This document shows, one piece after another, positions 15,723-24,527 of a stretch of 64,000 nt of DNA. Below the pieces are notes generated by a model. That model saw only the letters and a program-made list of their open reading frames with translations. It had not been told where the DNA came from and made no database searches. The position numbers were made by a program, and so were the translations under genes. Position 1 is the stretch's first letter; the number at the start of each line of letters is the position of its first letter. This DNA comes from Roseiconus lacunae (GTDB taxonomy: Bacteria > Planctomycetota > Planctomycetia > Pirellulales > Pirellulaceae): assembly GCF_008312935.1 (NCBI RefSeq), contig NZ_VSZO01000001.1, positions 310,001 to 374,000 on the forward strand, given 5' to 3'.

Positions 15723-18548
15723 ATGAAAACCTGGCTACTCTTACTACTTCAAGCCGTCTGCCTTTGGGGTGTTGCTTTGGCGACCTCAGCCAGGGGCGCC
15801 GAATTCGATCTGGTCATCAGCAACGGCAAAGTGGTCGATGGCAGCGGAGCCCCGTGGTACTTTGCAGACCTTGGTATCAAAGACGGGAAAATCGTACAAA
15901 TTGGCGATTTAGCTGATCAGGATACGAAGAAAACGCTCGACGCGACCGGCATGGTTGTGGCTCCGGGATTCATTGACTTGATGGGGCAGACCGCATCACC
16001 GATGCTGGAGAATCCCAAAACCGCGATCAATTTACTTTCCCAGGGGATCACGACGATCAATGCCGGTGAGGGCTCGTCCGCGGCCCCACAAAGCCCGGAC
16101 GATGAACGTCGCTACGGGTACACCACGATGGCGGAGTATTTCACGCTTGTCGAGTCTCGTGGAATTCCTCTCAATTTGGTGCAGACAATCGGCCACACTC
16201 AAGTGCGGCGGATCGTACTTGGTGACACCGACCGACGCCCAACCGAACAAGAGTTGTCGCAGATGAAAGGGCTGGTTGCCGAAGCGATGGAAGCCGGGGC
16301 AATCGGTGTCTCGACAGCACTGATCTATCCGCCCGCTGTTTATGCGCCGACCAGAGAGATCGCAGAACTAGCTGCCGAAGCCGGCCGATACGGCGGACGA
16401 TACTATACCCACATGCGTAACGAAGGCGACCGCCTACTCGAGGCGATCGACGAAGCGTTGGACATCGGGCAAACTGCCGATGCCCCGGTTCATATATTTC
16501 ACTTGAAAGCGGCCGGGCGACATAACTGGGGAAAAATGCAGTTGGCGATCGCGAAGATCAAGTCGGCGCGCAGCGAAGGCCACCAAGTCACCGCTGATAT
16601 TTATCCGTATATCAACAACGGACTGGGAATCGCGGCGTTGATCCATCCAAAGCACTTCGAAAACGGGCGTGCTCAACTGATTACAAAACTGGACGATGAA
16701 TCACTGCGAGCAACCATCCGTGAAGAGATGGAGACAACGGACGGCTGGGAAAACTGGTTTCGCCACACAGGAAATGACTGGGGGCGGATTGTCATCGGGC
16801 GAAGCAACCACCCGGATTATCGAGAGCACGATGGCAAGAGTGTGGCGCAGATCGCTGAAGCCATCGGCGAAGACCCGTGGGACACGTTTTTCAATCTCGT
16901 TCGCAGCGGTGCATTTGCGTTGCCAGAGACGATGTCTGATGCCAATAAGATCATGGCGATGCAACAGGAGTTTGTCTCCTTTTGTACCGATGTCGGCCCT
17001 GCCGGTGGAAGCCGTAGTGCGTCACATCCGCGTGCATTCGGGTCATTTCCTCGGTTGTTGTCCAAGTACGTACGTGACCTCGGCGCGATCAGCCTTGAGC
17101 GAGCTGTTGCCCAGGCAAGTGCTGCGGCGGCAAACAACGTCATGGCGTACGACCGGGGTAGGATCGCGGTTGGTTTAGCCGCCGACGTGATCGTCTTTGA
17201 CTATGAAAACTTGACCGACCATGCCGATTTTGAACATCCCGATGCGATCAGCGAGGGAATGCGATATGTCGTCGTAAATGGCGAACTTGTTTTCGACGAC
17301 GGAAAGCAAACCGACGCGAAACCGGGACGCGTCCTCCGCGGTCCAGGGTATCGTGAAAGCCTTGCCCCCTACCGCCAACAATCGACACCGCGTGACGATC
17401 GATTCGAGGTCTACGATCGATCGATCAAAGAATTCATGAAGACGCACCGGGCACCCGGAGTTTCGATCGCGGTCACCGACAAAGGTAAAGTCGCTTTCTC
17501 CGGAGCGTACGGGTATGCCGATGTCGCTAAACGAGAACCGGTCACTACCGAAAGTTTGTTTCGAATCGCAAGTCTTTCTAAACCCATTACGGCAGTCGCG
17601 ATTCTTCAGTTGGTCGAAGACGGCATGCTGCAACTTGACGATCCAGTATTGGATTATCTTGACGCCGAGGATTCAATTGCGGCGGCAGGTGAGAAATTCG
17701 ATGAACGGTTTCGCAAAATCACCATCCGGCACCTGCTGCAACACCGAGGTGGTTGGGATCGCGGCCAATCCTTTGATGCCATGTTTCGATCGGTAGAGTT
17801 CGCCGAGCAATTCAACGTTCCTCCGCCGGCAACACCGGACATCGTGATCAAGGCGATGTTTACCTATCCCTTGGATTTCGATCCCGGCCATCGATACGCC
17901 TACTCAAACTTTGGCTACTGTTTGCTCGGACGTGTCATCGAGAACCTGACCGATCAGAGCTATGAAAGCTATGTTCAAGAACAGGTCCTCAAACCGATCG
18001 GGGTGACTGCGATGCGAATCGGAAAGTCTCGGCTCGATCAGCGATCCGAAAATGAAGTGCGGTACTACCATTCCGGCGATGCCGAATCAGTCTTTTCCGA
18101 TGACTTGAACGAAACGGTTCCCTGGCCCTACGGTGGCTGGTTTTTGGAAGCGATGGACGCGCACGGTGCTTGGATCGCATCGGCGACGGACCTTGCAAAA
18201 TTTGCCGCGGCATTTGACAATCCCGATCATTGCCCGATCCTCAGCAGGGAAAGTATCGAAGCGATGTTTGCACGGCCACCGGGGTTAGCCGGTCACGATG
18301 ATGAAGGGAACGCGAAGGACCGCTACTACTCGCTCGGATGGTCAATCGTTGACATTCCCAAGGGCGTCAATCAGTGGCACACCGGCTCACTGGCGGGGAC
18401 GGCAACCATTATGATCCGCCGTCACGATGGAAAAAACTTTGTCGCTTTGTTCAATGCTCGGACCAGTCCTCGTGCGTCGCACCTGGGGCGGGCGATGGAT
18501 CGATTGTTGCACGACATGGCCAATCAAGTGTCTGATTGGCCAGAATGA
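15723..18548 (+). CDS. Exported D-aminoacylase-like amidohydrolase fused to serine beta-lactamase/D-aminopeptidase-like domain
   Basis: 941 residues. A signal peptide (MKTWLLLLLQAVCLWGVALA, cut near SARG) directs export. Residues about 27-555 follow N-acyl-D-amino-acid deacylases: DLVISNGKVVDGSG, APGFID, THMRNEGDRLLEAIDEAL, HIFHLKAAG. The metal-binding HxH after GFID is replaced by LMGQ, and the usual cysteine of the VGNCG segment is absent (NAGEGSS). Residues about 565-941 are a serine beta-lactamase fold with S617-L-S-K620, Y727-S-N729 and H886-T-G888, the complete class C/DD-peptidase-like catalytic set. The product may trim D-amino-acid peptides in the periplasm. The start is the ATG seven bases after GGGGGAAAG; the GTG and TTG just before it overlap this site. 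Confidence 0.8.
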   Translation: MKTWLLLLLQAVCLWGVALATSARGAEFDLVISNGKVVDGSGAPWYFADLGIKDGKIVQIGDLADQDTKKTLDATGMVVAPGFIDLMGQTASPMLENPKTAINLLSQGITTINAGEGSSAAPQSPDDERRYGYTTMAEYFTLVESRGIPLNLVQTIGHTQVRRIVLGDTDRRPTEQELSQMKGLVAEAMEAGAIGVSTALIYPPAVYAPTREIAELAAEAGRYGGRYYTHMRNEGDRLLEAIDEALDIGQTADAPVHIFHLKAAGRHNWGKMQLAIAKIKSARSEGHQVTADIYPYINNGLGIAALIHPKHFENGRAQLITKLDDESLRATIREEMETTDGWENWFRHTGNDWGRIVIGRSNHPDYREHDGKSVAQIAEAIGEDPWDTFFNLVRSGAFALPETMSDANKIMAMQQEFVSFCTDVGPAGGSRSASHPRAFGSFPRLLSKYVRDLGAISLERAVAQASAAAANNVMAYDRGRIAVGLAADVIVFDYENLTDHADFEHPDAISEGMRYVVVNGELVFDDGKQTDAKPGRVLRGPGYRESLAPYRQQSTPRDDRFEVYDRSIKEFMKTHRAPGVSIAVTDKGKVAFSGAYGYADVAKREPVTTESLFRIASLSKPITAVAILQLVEDGMLQLDDPVLDYLDAEDSIAAAGEKFDERFRKITIRHLLQHRGGWDRGQSFDAMFRSVEFAEQFNVPPPATPDIVIKAMFTYPLDFDPGHRYAYSNFGYCLLGRVIENLTDQSYESYVQEQVLKPIGVTAMRIGKSRLDQRSENEVRYYHSGDAESVFSDDLNETVPWPYGGWFLEAMDAHGAWIASATDLAKFAAAFDNPDHCPILSRESIEAMFARPPGLAGHDDEGNAKDRYYSLGWSIVDIPKGVNQWHTGSLAGTATIMIRRHDGKNFVALFNARTSPRASHLGRAMDRLLHDMANQVSDWPE

Positions 18549-18568
18549 TTGGTCTGCATGGGGTTTGA

Positions 18569-19636
18569 CTAGGCGAGTAGCTTAACGGTCCGTTTCTCGG
18601 TCGCAGCAATCGCGGCGGTATCGACAATTTGCTGTCCGATCCGGCTGATCGTTGTCGAAAGCGGCCCTTCGATTGTCCGATTGTTATCAATGACATCGAT
18701 CATGTAGTGGATCGGGCTGCGCATTGCGTTGGGAATTGGGTCTGGCCGGACCCACTTCCCTTCCGGACAATCACGCGATTGGACTCTTAGCTGATCTTCG
18801 TAATCGTAGCTCGAAATCGTGCCTTCGGTTCCAACGATAACGAAACCACATTTCGGTTGTGGCTGGTGTGTCCAAGGGTCTGTAAAGGTCCCCCACCGAG
18901 TTTCAAACTTTGATAGACCGTTTTGGTAGCGAGCGATCACGACGCTGTGCTCATCGACTTCCAAACCGGCTGGTTGATCAACCATCGCAGCGACCTCGAT
19001 GGGCGCTTCGCCGTTCATGTACCACGTCCCGAGTGTGGTTCCATAACCAAGATAGTCGAGCAGCGACCCACCGCCCTCATTACGTTTGTAAAACCAGCTA
19101 CGAGGCTTTTCACGTTCGACGTCTTCTGCGGTCCGTTCGACCTTATCTGCGACGTGCCAAAGTGGGCCGCGATTGCCACCGTAGTAATGGACTTCAAGAC
19201 ACGTTCCGATCACGCCATCATCGATCAAACGTTTGGTCATTCGGTGAGCAGGAACCCACGTTAGCGGCCAATTAATGCCAAGGCGAATGCCCGCAGAATC
19301 GCAGGCTGCGATCATCCGATCGGCTTCGGCGAGCGAGCCGGCAAAGGGTTTTTCGACAAGCAAATCCGATCCGAAAGGCGCGACCCGCTCCACCCAGTCG
19401 CCATGTTTGGACGCGGCAGGACAGAGGATCGTCAAGTCGACCTCGGTTGCCGCAAAGAGAGCTTCGGGTTGCGTAAAAACCTGGTGATCGGCTAGGTCGA
19501 ATGCGGCGATCGCGTCCTGCATTCGCGTGGGATCCTCGTCACAAATCCCAACGATTTCTGCGTCGGGATGGTCGTGCGCCATCCTTAGCAAATCACCCAT
19601 ATGAAAGTGATCGAAGTTGATCCCTGCAATCTTCAT
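18569..19636 (-). CDS. Gfo/Idh/MocA family oxidoreductase
   Basis: 355 residues from the ATG at 19636. The N-terminal NAD(P) domain runs from KIAGINFDHFHMGDLL through EIVGICDEDP. VEKPFAGSLAEADRM contains the EKP motif of the family, whose lysine takes part in catalysis. GGNRGPLWHVADK and GGGSLLDYLGYGTTLG belong to the C-terminal substrate domain. These enzymes oxidise or reduce sugars, inositols and related hydroxyls, and planctomycetes carry many copies, so the substrate cannot be given. It is convergent with the hydrolase gene, and 129 bases downstream of the CBS gene on the same strand. Confidence 0.85.
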   Translation of the reverse strand: MKIAGINFDHFHMGDLLRMAHDHPDAEIVGICDEDPTRMQDAIAAFDLADHQVFTQPEALFAATEVDLTILCPAASKHGDWVERVAPFGSDLLVEKPFAGSLAEADRMIAACDSAGIRLGINWPLTWVPAHRMTKRLIDDGVIGTCLEVHYYGGNRGPLWHVADKVERTAEDVEREKPRSWFYKRNEGGGSLLDYLGYGTTLGTWYMNGEAPIEVAAMVDQPAGLEVDEHSVVIARYQNGLSKFETRWGTFTDPWTHQPQPKCGFVIVGTEGTISSYDYEDQLRVQSRDCPEGKWVRPDPIPNAMRSPIHYMIDVIDNNRTIEGPLSTTISRIGQQIVDTAAIAATEKRTVKLLA

Positions 19637-19765
19637 AACCGTCGCCTGCGTTCTGAATCCATCATGCCCAATACCGACGCATCCGAGTGGAAACATCGGT
19701 GAAACTTTCGAGCTTCAGATTCTAGCAAGTTCGCTACTCATCGGCAGGTCGAGTTCACCGGCAGA

Positions 19766-20233
19766 TCAAGCGTTGGCTGTCGAAGATACGATCGCCCGCA
19801 GAAGATCCATCGACGAGAGTATACCGATTAGTTCGTCATTTCGATTGACGACCGGTAAATGGTGAATGCCATGGTTGAGCATCAACTCGGCGGCGTGACT
19901 GGCCGATGCCTCGGCACCGATCAGCACCGGTTCATCGCTCATGAATTCATTCACCTGATCACTTCCGAAACGTTCTCGCATGACATCGACAACCCAGAGC
20001 CGGTCCATCACACCGTCACTGGCTTCGTCTAGTAAGTGATCCGACTCGCTCGCAATCGGCATGAGATCCGGCAACGCGAGGACACCAATACATCGACCGT
20101 TCGCCGCGACGACGGGCAAGCATGAAAGCTTGTCTTCCATCATGATGTCCAATGCGGCATGCACGGTTGCGTCATGATCGATCGACACGACACTTCGTGC
20201 CATCAGGTCTTTGACGGTTAACTCGGTATTCAT
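19766..20233 (-). CDS. CBS-domain pair protein
   Basis: 155 residues from the ATG at 20233, preceded by AAGGGAGC at good distance. The whole protein is two CBS domains: TVKDLMARSVVSIDHDATV to GVLALPDLM, and FMSDEPVLIGAEASASHAA to GILSSMDLLRAIV. Such pairs bind adenine nucleotides and regulate partner proteins. There is no attached enzyme domain. It lies 255 bases downstream of the sensory operon on the same strand; a regulatory link is possible but not shown. Confidence 0.85.
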   Translation of the reverse strand: MNTELTVKDLMARSVVSIDHDATVHAALDIMMEDKLSCLPVVAANGRCIGVLALPDLMPIASESDHLLDEASDGVMDRLWVVDVMRERFGSDQVNEFMSDEPVLIGAEASASHAAELMLNHGIHHLPVVNRNDELIGILSSMDLLRAIVSSTANA

Positions 20234-20488
20234 TTCAAGCTCCCTTGGATGTGGAAACACGCTCGAGATGGCGTCAACCGAGGCGCCAATCAACAAATAA
20301 CCTTTCTCTGTCTGCGATTGCTAGATGGAAAGATTCGATTTGTTTTTACAAGCGTTAGTCTACACCAAATTTGCGGCTAGACGAAGCGATGCGACGGTCT
20401 GTCGCTCTATTCCAATCAGCAGCAATGGCGGCCTTCAAAAAGAAACGGGGGCAAGTGTGATGAACCGATTTTTCACACCAGATGTTGC

Positions 20489-20863
20489 CTAAACTTCGGA
20501 CTGCATTTCCAACCCCTCGTGGATCGCGAGCGCGAGGTCGAGCGATAGACATGGCTTCGTTAAAAAGCGAAAGACACCGCCGTTATTGACTGCCTCTTGC
20601 GCAACCCACATGTCGGTCGATCCTGTCAACATAATCCGCACCGTATTGGGAAAATGCAGCGAAATCCAGGCGATCAACTCTGTCCCTAGTCGGCCGCCCA
20701 TGTGTTGATCGACGACCGCAACATCAAACGGATGTCGCTGAAACATTTGGATCGCCGTCTCCGTGGAATTGGCCGTAAAAAGCTCGTACGGTTGCTCACG
20801 CAGGTTGCGACGCAGTCCGCTCAGGAGGTGGCTGTCGTCGTCGACTAGAATTACTGAAGCCAT
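20489..20863 (-). CDS. Stand-alone response regulator receiver protein
   Basis: 124 residues, a single receiver domain: acidic pair in ILVDDDSHLL, phospho-acceptor Asp in VAVVDQHMGG, Thr/Ser switch MLTGSTD and Lys in FLTKPC. No output domain is attached, so it may relay phosphate or titrate a kinase. The ATG at 20863 lies 5 bases after the stop of the upstream regulator gene and follows GAAGGGG. It is the last gene of the BLUF/H-NOX operon. Confidence 0.88.
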   Translation of the reverse strand: MASVILVDDDSHLLSGLRRNLREQPYELFTANSTETAIQMFQRHPFDVAVVDQHMGGRLGTELIAWISLHFPNTVRIMLTGSTDMWVAQEAVNNGGVFRFLTKPCLSLDLALAIHEGLEMQSEV

Positions 20864-20868
20864 AGCCG

Positions 20869-22029
20869 TCAAACCCCTTCAAATAGCAAGTGTGAAACTT
20901 CTACCGAAGACTCGTCCATATCCGAATCGTCTGCTTCAGTAGTTTGGATTTCGATTGGCTCACGAACTCCGGTCGCTGATTGAGCCAGGATAGTGAGTTT
21001 CTGAATCATCGCCTGATGGACTTCCATGCCAGCGGCAAGGAGTAAACGCCCAGAGTTATCTTGGATACCTGAATGCAAAATCATGCCGTCTTTCAGGCCG
21101 TCGATACCGACCGCTTTACGGCCACGAGTCTCGGTAATGACATTCCCAAGGGCTTGGACCACATAGGGATCGTAGGTTTGTTTATCCTTTAGACGTTCGA
21201 GGACTTCCCTCGACGACTGGTGCCGGACAAAACGCTGATAATCAGCAATCGCGTGCAATACACGTGACGCTTGTGGTGTCGGATCAGAGGGCACGTCGTA
21301 CTGCCTACGCACAATCTCCGCCACGTTTTCGAGACGTGGCACGACGGAGATCAGATCAAAGGCAAGCTGTGATGTACCATCGATTAGCGACTGATGTTCG
21401 TCACCGATTGAACCATCACTAAGATACGCATGGATTGTTTCACGCGGCAAAGCGACAAATCCCACGTGCATCAACATTGCGGCGATTTCGACCTCCCAAG
21501 CTGGCCCGATACCAAGTCTCGGTGCGATCAATTTCGCCCATTGCCGTGCTTGATAGGTAAAGCCGAACAGCTCAGGCATTGTCAACGAAAGTACCTGAGT
21601 CAACATTCGCACGCTACCGGCAAGCGTTTTGTTGAGCAACTCGGCTTCGGCAGTGATCAAGCGATAATGCTCAAGCCCAGAATCGAGGGTCTTGGCAAGC
21701 TGATCCGGAGGACAGGGTTTATTTAGAAAGCGAAAGATCTGCCCCTCGTTCACCGCCACGGCAGCCGTATTTTGGTCGGCGTTGCCGGTCAGCATTACTC
21801 GGACGGTGCTGGGGTAGTCGTCTTTCACTCGACGAAGGAGTTCCGCACCGCTCATCTCCGGCATTTGCATGTCCGAGACCACGATCGCGAAGGGGCCTTT
21901 TTCTTTGATAACCTTCAAGGCTTCTTTTCCGCCGACCGCAAGTTCGACTTGGTAGTCTTTGCGGAGATGGCGTTTAAACCCCTGAAGGATATTTGGTTCG
22001 TCATCGACGAGAAGGATCGTTTCAGTCAC
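20869..22029 (-). CDS. Response regulator with degenerate HD-GYP-type output domain
   Basis: 386 residues from the GTG at 22029, which starts only two bases after the stop of the upstream gene. Residues 1-125 form a receiver (ILLVDDEPNI, VVSDMQMPEMSG, MLTGNAD, FLNKPC). Residues about 150-300 follow the helical order of an HD-GYP domain, but the HD pair reads H188-V189 (AAMLMHVGFVALP) and no GYP motif is seen where RRQYDVPSD stands. The c-di-GMP phosphodiesterase activity is therefore probably lost. In the H-NOX circuits of Shewanella and Vibrio, HnoD is such a degenerate HD-GYP regulator that controls the active one. Here it may be an allosteric partner of the other regulators. Confidence 0.8.
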   Translation of the reverse strand: MTETILLVDDEPNILQGFKRHLRKDYQVELAVGGKEALKVIKEKGPFAIVVSDMQMPEMSGAELLRRVKDDYPSTVRVMLTGNADQNTAAVAVNEGQIFRFLNKPCPPDQLAKTLDSGLEHYRLITAEAELLNKTLAGSVRMLTQVLSLTMPELFGFTYQARQWAKLIAPRLGIGPAWEVEIAAMLMHVGFVALPRETIHAYLSDGSIGDEHQSLIDGTSQLAFDLISVVPRLENVAEIVRRQYDVPSDPTPQASRVLHAIADYQRFVRHQSSREVLERLKDKQTYDPYVVQALGNVITETRGRKAVGIDGLKDGMILHSGIQDNSGRLLLAAGMEVHQAMIQKLTILAQSATGVREPIEIQTTEADDSDMDESSVEVSHLLFEGV

Positions 22030-22031
22030 TC

Positions 22032-23216
22032 TCAGGCTTCTCCGGTCGTCAGTGTGGCGAATCGATCCAGACGAGGCGTTAGCCCCAGTGAATCGAGGTA
22101 ATCGTGGTCGCAATCACTGCCGTTGCTACCTGGGTGATGATTGAGTTGGTCAGCCAGATAGACCGCCGTCAGTGGCGAGAAGCGATCGTTGTTCGCGTCG
22201 GAAGGTCGGTGATGAAAGGCCACCGCTTCAACTATCGGATGGGGCAAGCCCCAAAGGCCCAGCAGATGAGCCCCGACTTCGGCATGCGAAGCATTGAACA
22301 CCTTGCGTTCGATGACATGTAACGGAATGCTTGTTTGTTCGGACGAATCGATCACCTCGCTGTAATCGCCAGGAAGGTTGTGCGCGAGGATTAATTTACC
22401 GATGTCATGGACCATACCGGCGATAAATGAATCTTCGACCGTATGCGGATCGGATGATTCCATTTCAGCAATTTTTCTGGCGAGCATCGCGACCGAGAGA
22501 GAATGGTCGATTAATTTTTGCAACTTGAATCCTCGTACACTGACGTTCTCGTATTGAGAGAATGCCTTTGCGGTCAACACCAGAGGGCGAATCACATTGA
22601 GCCCCAACAACGACACGGCATGCTCGGGACAGGAGACACGCTGGGGCAGTCCGAAGAACGATGAATTGACCAGCTGAAGTACCTTAGCTGTCATGGCGAC
22701 ATCGGATCCGATTTGCTTTCCGATCCGTTCGATCGATGCATCTTCGGACTCCAGGTCTTTGACAAGATCGGAGTAAACCTTGGGCAGACTAGGCAGCGAA
22801 CTGAGTTGAGAGATCAGTCCCTTAAGCTTCGGATCTTGTAGTTGGCCGTGCAGCCCACACGCCCGCTCGATGGTGTTGACCAACAGCTTTGGATCGCATG
22901 GTTTGGACATGAATTGATGCGCCGGTCCGACGGCACGAAAGATTTTTTCGTGTTCGCTTTGTCCGCTAAGCACCAGACGCACGGTTTTTGGGTACAGCTC
23001 TGAAACGCGATTTAGAAGCTCCGCACCGTCGATCCCTGGCATCCGCATATCGGTTACGATCACGTCGCACTCATGTTCGGCAAGCCACTGAAGCGCCGCC
23101 TCGCCTCCGTTGGCAAAGTGCATGTTCCAAACGGATCGCTGTTGGCGGAGCATCCTCCGCAAACCGGACAGGACATTGGGTTCGTCGTCGACGAAGAGTA
23201 CCTGCATCTTACTCAC
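22032..23216 (-). CDS. Response regulator with HDOD output domain
   Basis: 394 residues from a GTG at 23216 with GAGAGG nine bases upstream. Residues 1-125 are a receiver (VLFVDDEPNV, VIVTDMRMPGIDG, LVLSGQSE, FMSKPC). An HDOD domain follows from about residue 135: SLPSLPKVYSDL, NSSFFGLPQRV and MVHDIGKLILAHNLP. HDOD proteins act as signalling adaptors rather than classical nucleotide hydrolases. The preceding kinase gene ends 63 bases upstream and the next regulator begins two bases downstream. It is one of three candidate phosphate targets of the two kinases in the operon. Confidence 0.88.
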   Translation of the reverse strand: MSKMQVLFVDDEPNVLSGLRRMLRQQRSVWNMHFANGGEAALQWLAEHECDVIVTDMRMPGIDGAELLNRVSELYPKTVRLVLSGQSEHEKIFRAVGPAHQFMSKPCDPKLLVNTIERACGLHGQLQDPKLKGLISQLSSLPSLPKVYSDLVKDLESEDASIERIGKQIGSDVAMTAKVLQLVNSSFFGLPQRVSCPEHAVSLLGLNVIRPLVLTAKAFSQYENVSVRGFKLQKLIDHSLSVAMLARKIAEMESSDPHTVEDSFIAGMVHDIGKLILAHNLPGDYSEVIDSSEQTSIPLHVIERKVFNASHAEVGAHLLGLWGLPHPIVEAVAFHHRPSDANNDRFSPLTAVYLADQLNHHPGSNGSDCDHDYLDSLGLTPRLDRFATLTTGEA

Positions 23217-23279
23217 GGTGATTTACCTCTCGCTGGTCTATTCTTTGATGTGCATCTGGGGCATTGGGCGGTGGGGCCT

Positions 23280-24527
23280 TCACTCGGCAGACACCAGCGG
23301 TGCGCGATGGGATGTATTCGCCGCGGTAGAGGCCGGAGGGGCACCGTCGGGGCCGTTTTGATCAAGCGGAAGTCGAATCGTAAACGCCGTTCCTTTTCCG
23401 ATTTGACTATCCACATCGATCGTCCCACCGTGCCGATCGACGATGACCGAATGTGCGATCGCAAGCCCTTGACCGGTGCCTTTTCCGACCGGTTTGGTCG
23501 TAAAAAATGGGGCGAAGATCCGCTCCAAATTTTCGCGAGCGATTCCACTTCCAGAATCGCGAATGACGATCTCTGCCCATGGAGGTCGATGGTGCGTCGC
23601 AATCGTAATCGTGCCTTTTTGCCCGGTCGTTTCGCCAACTTTATCCGCGACCGCGTGGGCGGCATTGATAATCAAATTGAGCAACACCTGGTTCAGTTCA
23701 CCGGGCAAGCAAGGCACGGGTGGTAAGTTCGCATCGAATTTGGTTTCAATCTCAGCAACATATTTCCACTCGTTTCGTGCCACCATCATGGTGTTTTCGA
23801 TCGACTGAGTGAGGTCAACTTGGGTCATTTCGCTGACACCTGGATGGGCAAAGTCCTTCATCGCACGAACGATGCTTGCCACGCGATCGACGCCTTCAAG
23901 TGTTTGCGTGATCGCCGTCGGGATTTCATCAAGTAAGTAATCGACATCCGCTTCGTCCATCGTTTCACGGAGTGCATCGATCGCAGACTGCGGAGACTGA
24001 CCGACATCCATTCCGATCAACGTTTGGCAGACTTGCAGGACACTGACCAAATCTTCGAACGCGGATTCGACAAAACGTGTGTTGTCGCCGACGTACTGAA
24101 TTGGCGTGTTGATTTCGTGCGCGATCCCGGATGCCAACTCGCCGATCGCCTCCAACTTCTGAGCCTGGGAGAGCCTCTGCTGCGTCAGCTCTAACTGTTC
24201 GGCTCGAGCCATCTTTGCGAACAACTCACTGTCGGTGCAATTGATCGAAAGGTAGTCGTCAAGTCCGGCAGCATACGCCGTACCGGCGGAATCGACATTG
24301 TTGGCAAAGATCCCAACCAAGGTGCCACACTTGGTTTTCGAATCGGCGATCCAATCTTCGGGATTCCGAGAGTTCACCGGCCAGGCGAGGAATCCCATCG
24401 TGAAGCGTGCCGTGATCGACAGACTGGGAAGGTTGGCCATCGCGATCACCTTGGCGTTCGCTTTTTCGAGCCTTTCCCTCCATTTTCTACGCCGGAAATC
24501 ATTGGGATCAACTAGCAGTACTTTCAT
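23280..24527 (-). CDS. Histidine kinase with N-terminal pseudo-receiver domain
   Basis: 415 residues. The first ~120 residues resemble a receiver ([16 protein letters not shown]), but the second acidic residue and the central phospho-acceptor Asp are not at their usual places, so this is probably a non-phosphorylated pseudo-receiver. A HisKA domain follows with [18 protein letters not shown] (H137). The ATPase carries N-box LNLIINAAHAV, DSGSGIA and GTGQGLAIAHSV. There is no membrane segment, so it is cytoplasmic. Its start overlaps the end of the upstream kinase gene by 20 bases. It may be driven by protein contact with the BLUF or H-NOX sensor; inference. Confidence 0.85.
   Translation of the reverse strand: MKVLLVDPNDFRRRKWRERLEKANAKVIAMANLPSLSITARFTMGFLAWPVNSRNPEDWIADSKTKCGTLVGIFANNVDSAGTAYAAGLDDYLSINCTDSELFAKMARAEQLELTQQRLSQAQKLEAIGELASGIAHEINTPIQYVGDNTRFVESAFEDLVSVLQVCQTLIGMDVGQSPQSAIDALRETMDEADVDYLLDEIPTAITQTLEGVDRVASIVRAMKDFAHPGVSEMTQVDLTQSIENTMMVARNEWKYVAEIETKFDANLPPVPCLPGELNQVLLNLIINAAHAVADKVGETTGQKGTITIATHHRPPWAEIVIRDSGSGIARENLERIFAPFFTTKPVGKGTGQGLAIAHSVIVDRHGGTIDVDSQIGKGTAFTIRLPLDQNGPDGAPPASTAANTSHRAPLVSAE

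Noticed and set aside
20441-20488. Terminator for the sensory operon
   Set aside because: Only a 6-bp GTGTGA/TCACAC stem and a distant T-rich tract; too weak to call.
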